From contig PLRS01000092.1 in the NCBI GenBank assembly GCA_003164035.1, positions 124,001 through 188,000 on the forward strand: DNA of 64,000 bases. The letters are read 5' to 3'. The notes beneath the pieces were generated by a model. The model did no database searches and was not told the DNA's origin. It worked only from the letters and a program-made list of their open reading frames with translations. How positions within the stretch are numbered: position 1 is the stretch's first letter; each line of letters starts with the position of its first letter. Source of the DNA: Bryobacterales bacterium. GTDB taxonomy: Bacteria; Acidobacteriota; Terriglobia; Bryobacterales; Bryobacteraceae. Shown one piece after another: positions 17,716-27,770 of the stretch. The position numbers were made by a program, and so were the translations under genes.

Positions 17716-19365
17716 CTAATGTAACGAATCCATGGGACGGCGAATGCCGCGGTCGCGCGCGAAGGCGGCGGCTTGCTCGTAACCCGCGTCGGCATGGCGC
17801 ACCACGCCAATGCCGGGGTCGCAGGTGAGGACGCGTTCCAGCCGGCGATCCGATTCTTCGGTGCCGTCCGCCACCACCACCATGCCGGCATGTTGCGAGT
17901 AGCCGATGCCCACGCCGCCGCCGTTGTGGATGCTGACCCAGGAAGCGCCGGCCGCGGTATTGACCAGCGCGTTGAGCAGCGGCCAATCGGCAATGGCGTC
18001 GGAGCCGTCGCGCATGCCCTCGGTCTCGCGGAACGGGCTGGCCACGCTGCCGGTGTCCAGGTGATCGCGGCCGATCACGATGGGCGCTTTCAATTCCCCG
18101 TTGCGCACAAGGCGGTTGATGGCGAGCCCGAATTCGGCGCGCTCGCCGTAGCCGAGCCAGCAGATGCGCGCGGGAAGGCCCTGGAAACGAATGCGCTGTT
18201 GGGCGAGCGGGATCCAGCGTGCCAGCGTTTCGTCGCGCGGGAACAGCGCGAGCGCCAGTTCGTCGGTGCGGTGGATATCGGCCGGATCGCCCGAAAGCGC
18301 CACCCAGCGGAACGGGCCGCGGCCTTCGCAGAAAAGCGGCCGGATGTACTCGGGCACGAACCCCGGAATATCGAACGCGCGCTCCACGCCGGCCTGCTTG
18401 GCATGGGTGCGGATGTTGTTGCCGTAGTCAAACGTCACCGCGCCGGCCTTCTGCAGCGCCAGCATGGCTTCGACGTGCGCCGCCATCGCGGCCATGGATC
18501 GCGCGATGTATTGCTCCGGATCGCGCGTGCGCAGCGCCAGTGCTTCGGCTAGCGTCATACCGTTGGGCACGTAGCCGTTGAGAGGGTCGTGCGCGCTGGT
18601 CTGGTCGGTAACGACGTCGGGCACCGTACCGCGGCGCACCAGTTCGGGGAGCACGTCGGCGCAGTTGCCCACCAGCGCCACCGAAACCGCGTCACTGGTG
18701 TCGAGCAGGCGCAGGGCTTCGTCGAGCGTATAGGCGACGCGGTCGCAATAACCGGTATCGAGCCGTCGCTGAATACGCGCGGCGTCGACCTCGATGCCAA
18801 GGAAGCGCGCGCCGTTCATGGTGGCGGCCAGCGGCTGCGCGCCGCCCATTCCGCCCATTCCGCCCGACACCACCAGCTTGCCCGCCAACGATCCGCCGTA
18901 GTGCTTGCGCGCCAGCGCGGCGAAGGTCTCGAAGGTTCCCTGTACGATGCCCTGGCTGCCGATGTAGATCCAGGAGCCGGCCGTCATCTGCCCGTACATG
19001 GTGAGGCCGAGCCGCTCCAGCCGGTTGAATTCGTCCCAGTTGGACCAGTGGCCCACCAGGTTCGAATTGGCCAGCAGCACGCGCGGCGCTTCGGGGTGGG
19101 TGCGGAAGATGCCCACCGGACGGCCCGATTGCACCAGCAGGGTTTCGTCGTTGGCGAGCGATTCCAGCGAGCGCACGATGGCGTGAAAGCTGGGCCAATC
19201 GCGCGCCGCGCGTCCGGTGCCGCCGTAGACGATGAGCTGGTCCGGCTTTTCGGCAACCTCCGGATCGAGGTTGTTGTGAAGCATGCGCAAGGCGGCCTCC
19301 TGATGCCAACCCTGGCAGCGCAGGCGGCTCCCGCGCGGAGCCTGAATCGCGGTCTCTACATTCAT
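17716..19365 (-). CDS. hutU: Urocanate hydratase
   Basis: 549 residues from ATG 19365, which overlaps the hutH stop (ATGA) and has GGAGG seven bases before it inside hutH. Signatures: QIVYGGTG-like [17 protein letters not shown]-binding [16 protein letters not shown], and [18 protein letters not shown], with [17 protein letters not shown] downstream. It hydrates urocanate to 4-imidazolone-5-propanoate. The frame remains open 15 codons upstream but those overlap hutH. Confidence 0.97.
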   Translation of the reverse strand: MNVETAIQAPRGSRLRCQGWHQEAALRMLHNNLDPEVAEKPDQLIVYGGTGRAARDWPSFHAIVRSLESLANDETLLVQSGRPVGIFRTHPEAPRVLLANSNLVGHWSNWDEFNRLERLGLTMYGQMTAGSWIYIGSQGIVQGTFETFAALARKHYGGSLAGKLVVSGGMGGMGGAQPLAATMNGARFLGIEVDAARIQRRLDTGYCDRVAYTLDEALRLLDTSDAVSVALVGNCADVLPELVRRGTVPDVVTDQTSAHDPLNGYVPNGMTLAEALALRTRDPEQYIARSMAAMAAHVEAMLALQKAGAVTFDYGNNIRTHAKQAGVERAFDIPGFVPEYIRPLFCEGRGPFRWVALSGDPADIHRTDELALALFPRDETLARWIPLAQQRIRFQGLPARICWLGYGERAEFGLAINRLVRNGELKAPIVIGRDHLDTGSVASPFRETEGMRDGSDAIADWPLLNALVNTAAGASWVSIHNGGGVGIGYSQHAGMVVVADGTEESDRRLERVLTCDPGIGVVRHADAGYEQAAAFARDRGIRRPMDSLH

Positions 19366-20903
19366 TGCATTACCTCCGCCGGAGACGGCAGCGTTTCCGG
19401 CATGGCCCATTCGTCGAAGCGGCCTTCGCGGACGGCCGCGGCCACGGCTTCGATGTCGCGCGAAAGCGGACGGTCATCCCTCGAGGGCGGGGCAATGGCG
19501 CGCACCGCTTCGAGCACCCGGCCGAGTTCCCTGCCGGCCTCGAACGGTGCGCGAAAATGCAAAGCCTGGCTGGCAGTCAACAGTTCGATGGCGGCGATTG
19601 CTTCACCGTTTTCGACGATCTGCCGCAGCTTGAGCGCCGCCGTCATGCCCATGGAAACGTGATCCTCCTGGCCGCCCGACGTGGGCAGATTGTCCACGCT
19701 GGCCGGATGCGCCAGCACCTTCGATTCGGCGAGCAGGGAAACCGCGGCCACGTGCGCGATCATGAAGCCGCTACCGACGCCGGGATGCGCGGCCAGGAAC
19801 GCGGGCAGCCCCTGGTTGAGATCGGGATTCACCAACCGATCGATGCGGCGCTCGGTGATGGAGGCCAGCGTGGTGAGAGCGATGGCCGCCGTGTCGAACC
19901 CGAGTGCCAGCGGCGCCCCGTGGAAGTTGCCGCCGCTCAGCACGTCGCCGGATTCGGGAAAGACCAGCGGATTGTCGGTGGCGCTGCCGGATTCGATCTC
20001 GACCGTGGCGCGGGCAAATTCCAGCGCGCCGCGCACCGCGCCGTGTACCTGCGGCATGCAGCGCAGGCTGTAGGCGTCCTGGACGCGCGCGGGCGCCGTC
20101 CGCCGATCCGGAGCGACGTCGCTTTCCTCTAATAGGTCGCGCAATCGCGCCGCTACCACCGCCTGTCCCGCGTGCGGACGCGCGGCGTGGATGCGGGGGT
20201 CGAAGGCGACCGGCGTGCCGAGCAGCGCTTTAAGCGAAAGCGCGCCGCCCAGATCGGCGATGCCGGCCAGGCGATGAGCGCGCCAGAGCGCCAGCGCGCC
20301 CACCGCCGTCAACGCCTGCGTACCGTTCAACAGCGCAAGCCCTTCCTTGGCCTCCAGTTTCAGCGGTTCGATCCCCGCGCGCACAAGCGCCACGCCGCCC
20401 GGCACGCGCTCGCCGCGATAAACCGCCTCACCTTCGCCGATGGCGCACAATGCCAGATGTGCCAGCGGCGCCAGATCCCCGCTCGCGCCTACCGATCCTT
20501 TTTCCGGAATCACCGGGTGCACGCCGCGATTCAGCATCTCGCACAGCGCCTCGGCCACGGCTGGCCGCACCCCGCTGTAGCCGAGGGCCAGCGTGTTGGC
20601 GCGCAGCGCCACCATGGCGCGCGTCTCTCCCGCGGAGAGCGGACGCCCGATTCCGCAGGCGTGGCTGCGCACCAGATTCAGTTGCAGCCGTTCGATGTCC
20701 TCGCACGGAATCTTCACGCCGCACAGCTTGCCGAACCCGGTATTGATTCCGTAGACCGGCAGACGCTCTTCGGCCGCTTTGCGCACCACCCGCCGCGAGG
20801 CCTCCATCCGTCCGATGGCATCCGGCGCGAGCCGCACCCGTTCGCCGGACGCGATAGCCGCGATATCGCACAGTTTCAGGGGCTGGCCGCCGAGTAGCAT
20901 CAT
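19362..20903 (-). CDS. hutH: Histidine ammonia-lyase
   Basis: 513 residues. The self-formed MIO cofactor triad Ala-Ser-Gly is at 140-142 in [17 protein letters not shown], and the catalytic tyrosine is in VYGINTGFG (Y51). It turns histidine into urocanate and ammonia. First gene of the hutH-hutU-ftcD-hutI operon, divergent from an Lrp-type regulator 65 nt away. Either of two adjacent ATGs may be used. Confidence 0.97.
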   Translation of the reverse strand: MMLLGGQPLKLCDIAAIASGERVRLAPDAIGRMEASRRVVRKAAEERLPVYGINTGFGKLCGVKIPCEDIERLQLNLVRSHACGIGRPLSAGETRAMVALRANTLALGYSGVRPAVAEALCEMLNRGVHPVIPEKGSVGASGDLAPLAHLALCAIGEGEAVYRGERVPGGVALVRAGIEPLKLEAKEGLALLNGTQALTAVGALALWRAHRLAGIADLGGALSLKALLGTPVAFDPRIHAARPHAGQAVVAARLRDLLEESDVAPDRRTAPARVQDAYSLRCMPQVHGAVRGALEFARATVEIESGSATDNPLVFPESGDVLSGGNFHGAPLALGFDTAAIALTTLASITERRIDRLVNPDLNQGLPAFLAAHPGVGSGFMIAHVAAVSLLAESKVLAHPASVDNLPTSGGQEDHVSMGMTAALKLRQIVENGEAIAAIELLTASQALHFRAPFEAGRELGRVLEAVRAIAPPSRDDRPLSRDIEAVAAAVREGRFDEWAMPETLPSPAEVMQ

Positions 20904-20956
20904 CCTGCGGAAATGATAACGCCGCCGCTCGTTCCTCGAACAGTAGGATTCGCTGG

Positions 20957-20962
20957 TAAAAT
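20957..20962 (+). promoter_or_regulatory. Possible -10 box giving a leaderless lrp-type mRNA
   Basis: TAAAAT ends 6 nt before ATG 20969 and no ribosome binding site is visible. A transcript starting about seven bases later would begin at the start codon. No good -35 is seen. Confidence 0.3.
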
Positions 20963-20968
20963 TGCCGC

Positions 20969-21448
20969 ATGGCCATTGAATCTGCTGGTCTGCTGGATGA
21001 TTTAGGCTATAACCTACTTTCGATACTACAAAAGGACGCCCGCATCTCCTATGCCGAGCTCGGCCGGCGGATCGGCCTTTCCCCCGCGGCCACCGCCGAA
21101 CGCATGCGCCGCATGGAAGAGGCCGGCATCATTCGCGGCTACCGCGTCGATATCGACCGGGAAGCGCTGGGATTCCAGGTGCTCGCCATCGTGCGCCTGA
21201 GTTGCGATGGGCCCAAGTACCGGCCGTTCCTCAATGCCGTGAAGAGCATGGACCTGATCGCGGAATGCCACCACGTGGCCGGCGGCGATGCCTTTATCCT
21301 CAAGGTGGTGGCCGCGTCCGTGGAGGAACTGGAGCGCCTGGTGGAAAAGCTGCTCGATTTCGGCGTCCCCACTACCAGCGTGGTCTTCTCCTCCCCGGTG
21401 GTGGGCCCGGTAACGGACCTGCCCGCGCGGTACTGGATTTCGCGTTGA
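20969..21448 (+). CDS. Lrp/AsnC family transcriptional regulator
   Basis: 159 residues: N-terminal HTH (LLSILQKDARISYAELGRRIGLSPAATAERMRRME, positions about 16-50; key part ELGRRIGLSPAA) and C-terminal RAM effector domain with AECHHVAGGDAFILKV. Divergent from hutH, so it is the obvious candidate regulator of histidine use, possibly sensing histidine or a breakdown product; this is inference. The -10-like TAAAAT sits only six bases before the ATG, suggesting a leaderless transcript. Confidence 0.92.
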   Translation: MAIESAGLLDDLGYNLLSILQKDARISYAELGRRIGLSPAATAERMRRMEEAGIIRGYRVDIDREALGFQVLAIVRLSCDGPKYRPFLNAVKSMDLIAECHHVAGGDAFILKVVAASVEELERLVEKLLDFGVPTTSVVFSSPVVGPVTDLPARYWISR

Positions 21449-21545
21449 GACGGCCGTGGCGAAGGCATGATTGCGGCTCAACCGCCTGACAGCCTGCCAC
21501 GAGGACAATTCGTAACCTTTTCCGCCCGGCGCAGTATATCCGTCC

Positions 21546-24050
21546 ATGGGTGTCCTACTGCGGGATTTCCGGTATTCGCTGCGCACGCTGCGCAAGTCGC
21601 CCGTGTTTTTGGCCGTGGCCGTGCTTTCGCTCGCACTCGGCATCGGCGCCAACGCGGCCATCTTCACCCTCATCAACCAGCTCATTTTGCAGCCGCTTCC
21701 GGTGAAAAATCCGGAGCAGCTCACGATGCTGGCCGGACGCGGCAAACATTACGGCGGCAACAACGGGAGGGACAAGCTCTCTTACCCGATGTATCGGGAA
21801 ATCCGCGACAAGAACCAGGTCTTCAGCGGCATGTTCTGCACCTACCCGAATACCGTAAGCGCGTCGTTTGAGGGCCGCACGGAGCTGATCGGGGCCGATT
21901 TTGTGTCGGGCAACTACTTCCCGGTTCTGGGCATCGGCGCGGCCATCGGGCGCGTCTTCACCGCTTCCGACGATTTGTATCAAGGCGGGCATCCGCTGGC
22001 CGTACTGAGCTACGGCTATTGGCGGGCGCGTTTCGGCGCGGACCGCGGCATTGTGGGAAAACAGATCGTGGTGAATGGCCGGGCGCTCACGATCGTCGGC
22101 GTGAGCCAGGCCGGGTTCGACGGCGTGGAACCGGGCCGCGCGCCGCAGATTCGCATTCCCATGACCATGAAAGACGACCTGCCGCGCGATACAAATTATA
22201 GCCGCTTGAACGACGACCGCTTCCGCTGGGTGGAAGTTTTCGGACGCCTCAAACCGGACGTGTCCCTGCAAAAAGCGCAAGCCGGACTGCAGCCGCTCTT
22301 TCACCAGCTTCTCAACCGCGAAGTGACGGAGAAACCTTTCGCCAAGGCATCGCCCCTCGTCAAACAGGAATTCCTGAAGATGTGGATGGACGTGATGCCT
22401 GGCTCGAAGGGCCGCTCCAACCTGCGCCGGACATACGCGAAGCCGCTTTTTGCGCTGATGGGCGTCGTTGGCCTGGTGCTGCTGATCGCATGTTCGAACC
22501 TGGCCAATCTGCTGATCGCGCGCGCCTCGGCGCGGCAGAAGGAAATCGCCGTGAGGCTGGCGCTGGGCGCGGGCCGCGGCAGGCTCGTCCGCCAACTGCT
22601 GGTGGAAAGCCTGGTCCTCGCCGCCATTGGCGGGTCTCTGGGAGTCGGTTTGGGAGTCCTGCTCGACCAGGCGTTGATCGATTTTCTACCCTCCGGCCAT
22701 ACCCCGCTCTCGCTCACCGCCACGCCGGATTGGACGGTCCTCTCGTTTACCTTCGCGATTTCGCTGCTCGCCGGCGCGCTTTTCGGATTGGTTCCGGCCT
22801 GGCAATCCACGCGGCCGAAATTGGCCAATACGTTGAAGGACCAGGCGGGCGCGGTGATCCATGGCGCCTCGGCCGGATTGCGCAAAGGGCTGGTGGTGGC
22901 GCAGGTTTCGCTCTCGCTGCTGCTGCTGATCGGCGCCGGCCTGTTCCTGCAGAGCTTGCGCAATCTGAAGACGCTGAACCCCGGTTTCGAGGTCAAGAAC
23001 CTGGTCGCCTTCGACGTCGACCCCACCTTGAGCCGCTACGACCCCAAGTGGACCGTGGATTACTACCGCCGCCTGCACGACCGGTTGAGCGCGCTCCCCG
23101 GCGTGGAGTCTCACACTATCGCGGAGGTCCCGGTGCTGGAAGACAACGAGTGGGATAACTGGATCACCATCGAAGGCTATTCGGTAAAGCCGGACGAACG
23201 CCCCGATCCGCACATGCAGTCTTGCAGCCCCGGGTTCTTCAAGACGCTCAAAATCCCGGTGCTGCTGGGCCGCGACTTCAACGAACGCGACGTAACCGGC
23301 GCGCCCAAAGTGGGGATCGTGAACCAGAAATTCGTCAAGCGATATTTTGGAACGGCCAATCCGCTGGGCCGCCACGTCGGCTTCGGCATCGACCCGGGAA
23401 CCAAGACGGATATCGAGATCGTGGGCGTGGTGGGAGATACGAAATACGAAAACATGCGCGACGAAATTCCCTACGAGCTGTATATTCCCGATCGTCAGAA
23501 GGACTGGGTGGACGGGGAGACAGTCTACGTGCGCGCCCAGGGCGACCCCACGCGCCTGTTTCACACGCTGTATGCAGCAGCGGTGGGAGTGGATACCAGC
23601 GTGCCCGTGCACGACATGCGCACGCTCGACGACCAAATGGAAATCTCGCTGCTCACCGAGCGGCTGCTGGCCACGCTTTCGAGCGCGTTCGGCTGCCTGG
23701 CCACGCTGCTGGCCGCGCTCGGCCTGTATGGCGTGATGGCGTTCATGGTGGCGCGGCGCACCCGCGAGATCGGCATCCGCATGGCGCTGGGCGCGGGGCG
23801 AAGCTCGGTAATGTGGATGGTGCTGCGCGAGACGCTGACCCTGGCCGCCATCGGCGTGGCCATCGGACTGACCGGCGCCTACGCCGTAACCCGCCTGATT
23901 CAGGCGCAGTTGTTCGGAGTGCAGCCTACCGACCTGCTCACGCTGGCCGCCGCATCGCTCGGCATCGCGGCCGTGACGGCGCTGGCGGGCTATATCCCGG
24001 CGCGGCGGGCCACCGCGATCGATCCCATGAACGCCTTGCGCTGGGAGTAG
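21546..24050 (+). CDS. ADOP-type MacB/FtsX ABC permease
   Basis: 834 residues. Starts LLRDFRYSLRTLRKSPVFLA, followed by a helix (AVAVLSLALGIGANAAIF), a MacB_PCD periplasmic domain, three helices (about 320-430) with the FtsX motif SARQKEIAVRLALGAGRGRL, a second periplasmic domain, and three final helices with RTREIGIRMALGAGRSSVMW. This duplicated architecture without a linked ATPase gene is that of acidobacterial duplicated orphan permeases. It may extrude an unknown compound or act as a mechanotransmission device. No neighbour suggests a substrate. Confidence 0.9.
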   Translation: MGVLLRDFRYSLRTLRKSPVFLAVAVLSLALGIGANAAIFTLINQLILQPLPVKNPEQLTMLAGRGKHYGGNNGRDKLSYPMYREIRDKNQVFSGMFCTYPNTVSASFEGRTELIGADFVSGNYFPVLGIGAAIGRVFTASDDLYQGGHPLAVLSYGYWRARFGADRGIVGKQIVVNGRALTIVGVSQAGFDGVEPGRAPQIRIPMTMKDDLPRDTNYSRLNDDRFRWVEVFGRLKPDVSLQKAQAGLQPLFHQLLNREVTEKPFAKASPLVKQEFLKMWMDVMPGSKGRSNLRRTYAKPLFALMGVVGLVLLIACSNLANLLIARASARQKEIAVRLALGAGRGRLVRQLLVESLVLAAIGGSLGVGLGVLLDQALIDFLPSGHTPLSLTATPDWTVLSFTFAISLLAGALFGLVPAWQSTRPKLANTLKDQAGAVIHGASAGLRKGLVVAQVSLSLLLLIGAGLFLQSLRNLKTLNPGFEVKNLVAFDVDPTLSRYDPKWTVDYYRRLHDRLSALPGVESHTIAEVPVLEDNEWDNWITIEGYSVKPDERPDPHMQSCSPGFFKTLKIPVLLGRDFNERDVTGAPKVGIVNQKFVKRYFGTANPLGRHVGFGIDPGTKTDIEIVGVVGDTKYENMRDEIPYELYIPDRQKDWVDGETVYVRAQGDPTRLFHTLYAAAVGVDTSVPVHDMRTLDDQMEISLLTERLLATLSSAFGCLATLLAALGLYGVMAFMVARRTREIGIRMALGAGRSSVMWMVLRETLTLAAIGVAIGLTGAYAVTRLIQAQLFGVQPTDLLTLAAASLGIAAVTALAGYIPARRATAIDPMNALRWE

Positions 24051-24168
24051 GCGCAAGCAAGTCCGGCGATTGCATCGGACTGAAGCGGGCCGGCGAAAAG
24101 CGGTCGCGGGCGAAAGCTATGAAAACGCCGCCCCGTTTCCCATCCCCGCTCATCGACTCGGGTACAAG

Positions 24169-24753
24169 CTACCGTTGCGGTGCACTGGCCGCCGCCGGAG
24201 GAAGACGCTCGCCGATCAATCTCACCAGTTCGCTCTGATTCTGAGTCATCTTAAGCTCCAGCTTCAAGACAGCGGCATCCATTTGCGCCTTCACCAACTC
24301 CTCGGCCCGCGCCCTGTCCGTTTGCATTTCGGATCGCAACTCGCTTCTGTGAGCCTTGAGTTCGGCCCCCAGGCCGGTCAGTTGGCCGCTAACGTCGTTC
24401 TGCAGTTTCGTAACCGCGGACACGTTCTGGTCAATTCTCCAAATCAGGTCGGCCTTCTGGCTGGTCAGGTTGGCGTCGACCCGTTTGATCAGTTCCGTAA
24501 CAACGGCCCCATTCTGGTCGATTCTCTTATCGAGGTCGGCTCTCAGGTCGGTCACGCGGGCATGGAGGTTAGCCATTGATTCGGTCAGTTCCATTTTGAC
24601 TTGCTCCGCCCTCTTGTTGTTCTGCGAAAACGCCCACATGATGGCTACAATGGTTGCAACCGGTGCGACGGCGACCACCACGATGAACTGCCATACCGCC
24701 AGCGTTTGAGCCGGTTGCGCGCTTTCCGCCAAAATGATCATATGACCGCGCAA
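24169..24753 (-). CDS. Membrane-anchored coiled-coil protein, unknown function
   Basis: 194 residues. One N-terminal helix (FIVVVAVAPVATIVAIMWAF, about 23-42) and then an unbroken charged helix with near-heptad repeats (RIDQNGAVV, RVDANLTSQKADLIWRIDQNVSAV) to residue 185. Short internal repeats around RIDQN are visible. Probably a tethered rod-like protein; no family recognised. Confidence 0.65.
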   Translation of the reverse strand: MRGHMIILAESAQPAQTLAVWQFIVVVAVAPVATIVAIMWAFSQNNKRAEQVKMELTESMANLHARVTDLRADLDKRIDQNGAVVTELIKRVDANLTSQKADLIWRIDQNVSAVTKLQNDVSGQLTGLGAELKAHRSELRSEMQTDRARAEELVKAQMDAAVLKLELKMTQNQSELVRLIGERLPPAAASAPQR

Positions 24754-24887
24754 TTATACCACTCTTACCCTGAAACGCAACGAAGTTTGAGCCTTTCTTC
24801 ACCACTGGACTCGCCTTCCGTAGAATGTGACGCGCGCGATCGTCTGGTTAGTACAGAAACGTAAACCCGCTTTCCTACTCCCCATAT

Positions 24888-24928
24888 CGGCAAAGTGTCG
24901 TCTTTTGTTCGGCAAAGTGTCGTCTTTT
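24888..24928 (+). repeat. Two direct copies of a 19-nt sequence
   Basis: CGGCAAAGTGTCGTCTTTT occurs at 24888-24906 and 24910-24928, a 22-nt period (two helical turns). It lies in the 269-nt gap before fumarase. It could be a regulator's tandem site or the multi-copy end of a lost insertion sequence. Confidence 0.7.
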
Positions 24929-25022
24929 TCTAGGGTTAGTGTCACGGAGTGCGAGATCGGCGGCAGGCGGACGGTGATCGCTAATTTTCAGCCGCTGCCT
25001 TAAGATAGAAGTAGGCCTGATT

Positions 25023-26540
25023 ATGGAATTTCTTACTAATAGTCTGCTGGAACTGATCACACAGACCTCGACCAATCTGCCGCCCGACGTGCGCGCCGCC
25101 ATGTCCATCGCGGCCCAGGGCGAAACGCCGGGGACGCAGTCCTCGCAGGCGCTCGACATCATTCTTTCCAACGTGGATATGGCCAAAGACGACGAAGGCC
25201 CCATTTGCCAGGACACCGGTATGCCGACCTTCGTCATCCATACGCCGGTGGGAGTCAACCAGATCGCCATCGCGAAAGCCATTCGGGCAGCCGTTGCCGA
25301 AGCCACGCGCCGCGGCAAATTGCGCCCCAATTCGGTGGATTCGCTGACCGGGAAAAACAGCGGCGACAACCTGGGTACGGAAACCCCGGTCATTCACTTC
25401 GAGCAATGGGAAGAGGACGAAATCGAGGTGAAGCTGATCCTGAAGGGCGGCGGCTGCGAGAACAAGAATATTCAATATTCGGTGCCCTGCAACCTGGATC
25501 ATTTGGGCCGCGCCGACCGCAACCTGGAGGGCGTGCGCAAGTGCATCCTGCACGCGGTGTGGCAGGCGCAGGGACAGGGTTGCGCGCCCGGCGCGCTGGG
25601 CGTGTGCATCGGCAGCGACCGCGCGCACGGCTACGATCTGGCCAAGGGGCAATTGTTCCGCACCCTGGATGATACCAACCCCAATCCGACTCTGGCCAAG
25701 CTGGAAGCCGAGATCATGGAGGAAGCCAACCGCCTGGGGGTGGGCGCCATGGGCTTCGGCGGCAAAGCTTCTCTGATCGGGTGCAAAATCACCGCCGCCA
25801 ATCGCCTGCCCGCCAGTTTCTTCGTCTCGGTGGCCTACGACTGTTGGGCGTTTCGCCGGCTGGGCGTGCGGCTGGACCCCTCGAGCGGCGCTATCACCCA
25901 ATGGATGTACCGCGACCCGGCCCGCAATGTGGAGCGCATGGCGCGGGGCGAGGGCTTCCCGCTGAGCGGCCGCGAGGTGGTGCTGACGCCGCCTCTCACC
26001 GAAGCCCAGGTGCGCGCTCTGAAGGTGGGCGACGTGGTGCTGATTACGGGCGAGATGTTCACCGGCCGCGATAACGTTCATGCCTACCTGATGAAGAACC
26101 CGCCGCCGGTGGACCTGCACGGCACCGTGCTGTACCATTGCGGTCCGGTGATGCTCCAGGAAGGCGGCGAATGGAAAGTCAAAGCCGCCGGACCCACCAC
26201 CAGCATCCGCGAAGAGCCCTACCAGGCCGACGTCATCAAACGATACGGCGTGCGCGCCGTGATCGGCAAGGGCGGCATGGGGCCCAAGACTCTGGCGGCG
26301 CTCAAAGAATACGGCGCGGTCTACCTGAACGGCATCGGCGGCGCGGCGCAGTACTACGCCCGCACGGTGGAGAAAGTCCTGGGCGTGTACCTCACTGAGT
26401 TCGGCATCCCGGAATCGATGTGGCACCTGCGGGTCGCCAACTTCGCCGCCATCGTGACCATGGATGCTCACGGCAACAGCCTGCACGCCGATGTGGAAGC
26501 CGCCACGGGTGCGGCTTTGGAAGAGCTGCAAAAGGCGTAG
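25023..26540 (+). CDS. Fumarate hydratase, class I (fused alpha and beta parts)
   Basis: 505 residues covering both the Fe-S alpha part (to about 285) and the beta part (from about 300) in one chain. Iron-sulfur cysteines are in PICQDTGMP (C62), GGGCENKN and QGCAPGALGVCIGSDRAHGY (C then GVCIG). The beta part has VLYHCGPVM and VRAVIGKGGMG. It interconverts fumarate and malate in the TCA cycle. The ATG follows AGTAGG by seven bases. A hairpin repeat follows the stop. Confidence 0.95.
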   Translation: MEFLTNSLLELITQTSTNLPPDVRAAMSIAAQGETPGTQSSQALDIILSNVDMAKDDEGPICQDTGMPTFVIHTPVGVNQIAIAKAIRAAVAEATRRGKLRPNSVDSLTGKNSGDNLGTETPVIHFEQWEEDEIEVKLILKGGGCENKNIQYSVPCNLDHLGRADRNLEGVRKCILHAVWQAQGQGCAPGALGVCIGSDRAHGYDLAKGQLFRTLDDTNPNPTLAKLEAEIMEEANRLGVGAMGFGGKASLIGCKITAANRLPASFFVSVAYDCWAFRRLGVRLDPSSGAITQWMYRDPARNVERMARGEGFPLSGREVVLTPPLTEAQVRALKVGDVVLITGEMFTGRDNVHAYLMKNPPPVDLHGTVLYHCGPVMLQEGGEWKVKAAGPTTSIREEPYQADVIKRYGVRAVIGKGGMGPKTLAALKEYGAVYLNGIGGAAQYYARTVEKVLGVYLTEFGIPESMWHLRVANFAAIVTMDAHGNSLHADVEAATGAALEELQKA

Positions 26541-26548
26541 CTTCACCG

Positions 26549-26580
26549 TGGGGCAGACCATCGTTTTGTGTGGTCTGCCC
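26549..26580. repeat. Single GTGGGGCAGACCA hairpin between convergent genes
   Basis: GTGGGGCAGACCATCG-TTTTGT-GTGGTCTGCC: a strong stem with a T-rich loop, in the 45 nt between two convergent stops. It could work as a two-way terminator although it belongs to a repeat family (16016, 37670). Confidence 0.75.
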
Positions 26581-26585
26581 TGCAA

Positions 26586-26963
26586 TTACTCCGCTTGCCC
26601 CTTCTTCCGCTTCCGCCCGGCCTGCAATTTGGCCTGGCGCTTCTTCGGCAGCCTGGCCAGCACCAAACCATAAGACTCGCGCAGCAACTCCCGAATCTCC
26701 GCCCTGGGCAGCGCGTCTTCGTTTTCGAGCGCCACCCAGTGCGCCCGCGCCGAATAAGGCGCGGGAATCACGCCCGGCCGTTCAGTCAATTCGGCGAACC
26801 GCTCGGGCGTGCATTTGAAAGACAGGCAGACCGGCGCCGGCTCCATGGGCGCGGCCGCGAACATTTTGCCGCCGATCTTGAACACCAGGTCCGCGCCCCA
26901 CAGGACTTGCTCGGTCGCGTGCGGCAAACCTATGCACACGCGCCGGATCCACTCTACGTCCAT
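26586..26963 (-). CDS. MmcQ/YjbR family protein
   Basis: 125 residues. The CyaY-like fold family is recognisable from WIRRVCIGLPHATEQVLWG, FKIGGKMFA, SFKCTPERFAEL and the C-terminal ELLRESYGLVLARLPKK. Members are called DNA-binding but their biochemical role is unclear. Starts inside the last codons of the upstream gene (10-nt overlap). Confidence 0.88.
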   Translation of the reverse strand: MDVEWIRRVCIGLPHATEQVLWGADLVFKIGGKMFAAAPMEPAPVCLSFKCTPERFAELTERPGVIPAPYSARAHWVALENEDALPRAEIRELLRESYGLVLARLPKKRQAKLQAGRKRKKGQAE

Positions 26964-27586
26964 AACGCCTCCGCGTTTCGAGAACAGTCTATCGGCCGGC
27001 CCTCCCGCAACGCCGCCTCCAGCAGCCGGCCAGCGGTCGCGGAGCGCGCGCGGGTTTCCATATCCGCCCGTGGCGGGACGCCGAGAAAGGCCGGAGTCGG
27101 GACGGACGATGCCCTTGCGTCGTCTGTCAGGCTGTCGTCCCCGGGCAAGACGCGAAAGACGCCAAAACGCGGTCGTCTGTCCCAGCCTATCGCGAGTGTG
27201 GCCGCGGCTCCGCAGATGACGGTGTTCTCCGCCGCTCCGGCGCGTTGCTCGAAGCTGGCGACGAAGGCAGGATAGCGGAAGGTGGCGATCACGCTCCCCC
27301 GTTGGCCCGGCGGGCCGGCCTGCGCACTGACGCAAACCGGCTCGGCGCCGTCAAAGACGAACCGTACGCAATCGATCGCAGCCAGCAGACTGTCGCGGCA
27401 GCCAAGCACACTCCGGCAAAAGGCAATCCTGCCCAGTTGCCCGCTGCGCACCACCGTGCGCGCCCTCTGCCATACGGGGCTCGGCCGAAAAGGCATCTTC
27501 CATCCGGCCGGCGGGATCCACGCGCCCGCAACCGCACCGCCGGCAACCAGCAGAAAGCATCGGCGATCCTGCCGTTTCTCGCTCAT
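26954..27586 (-). CDS. Short Tat-exported protein resembling a Gfo/Idh/MocA C-terminal domain
   Basis: 210 residues from ATG 27586. It begins with a twin-arginine-type signal (DRRCFLLVAGGAVAGAW). The rest recalls the substrate-binding half of Gfo/Idh/MocA oxidoreductases (VRSGQLGRIAFCRS, AIDCVRFVFDGAEP, SVIATFRYPAFVASFEQ, LLEAALREGRPID), but the NAD-binding Rossmann half (GxGxxG) is missing. Either a degenerate gene or a domain used alone. Translation-coupled to the MmcQ gene. Confidence 0.55.
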   Translation of the reverse strand: MSEKRQDRRCFLLVAGGAVAGAWIPPAGWKMPFRPSPVWQRARTVVRSGQLGRIAFCRSVLGCRDSLLAAIDCVRFVFDGAEPVCVSAQAGPPGQRGSVIATFRYPAFVASFEQRAGAAENTVICGAAATLAIGWDRRPRFGVFRVLPGDDSLTDDARASSVPTPAFLGVPPRADMETRARSATAGRLLEAALREGRPIDCSRNAEALWT

Positions 27587-27770
27587 TCCCTCCTTTGTAC
27601 CAGGTATGCAGTCGCGCCCATTGGCGGGTGCGGATTCGAACAATCCCGCCGTGGGACGTTTCCCGCCAATCCTTGGCCTGTCGTACTCTGGTAGAGAACA
27701 GTTTTTCCGCGTGGGGTCATCTTTTTTTTGCCACATTCTTGGATACAAAAATTGCTAGAGAGGAACGTGG

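Noticed and set aside
27610-27690. Possible tRNA on the minus strand (GTTCGAATCC and CCCGCCA)
   Set aside because: The T loop is out of register (TGTTCGA instead of TTCGAAT), and no anticodon or D arm can be folded.
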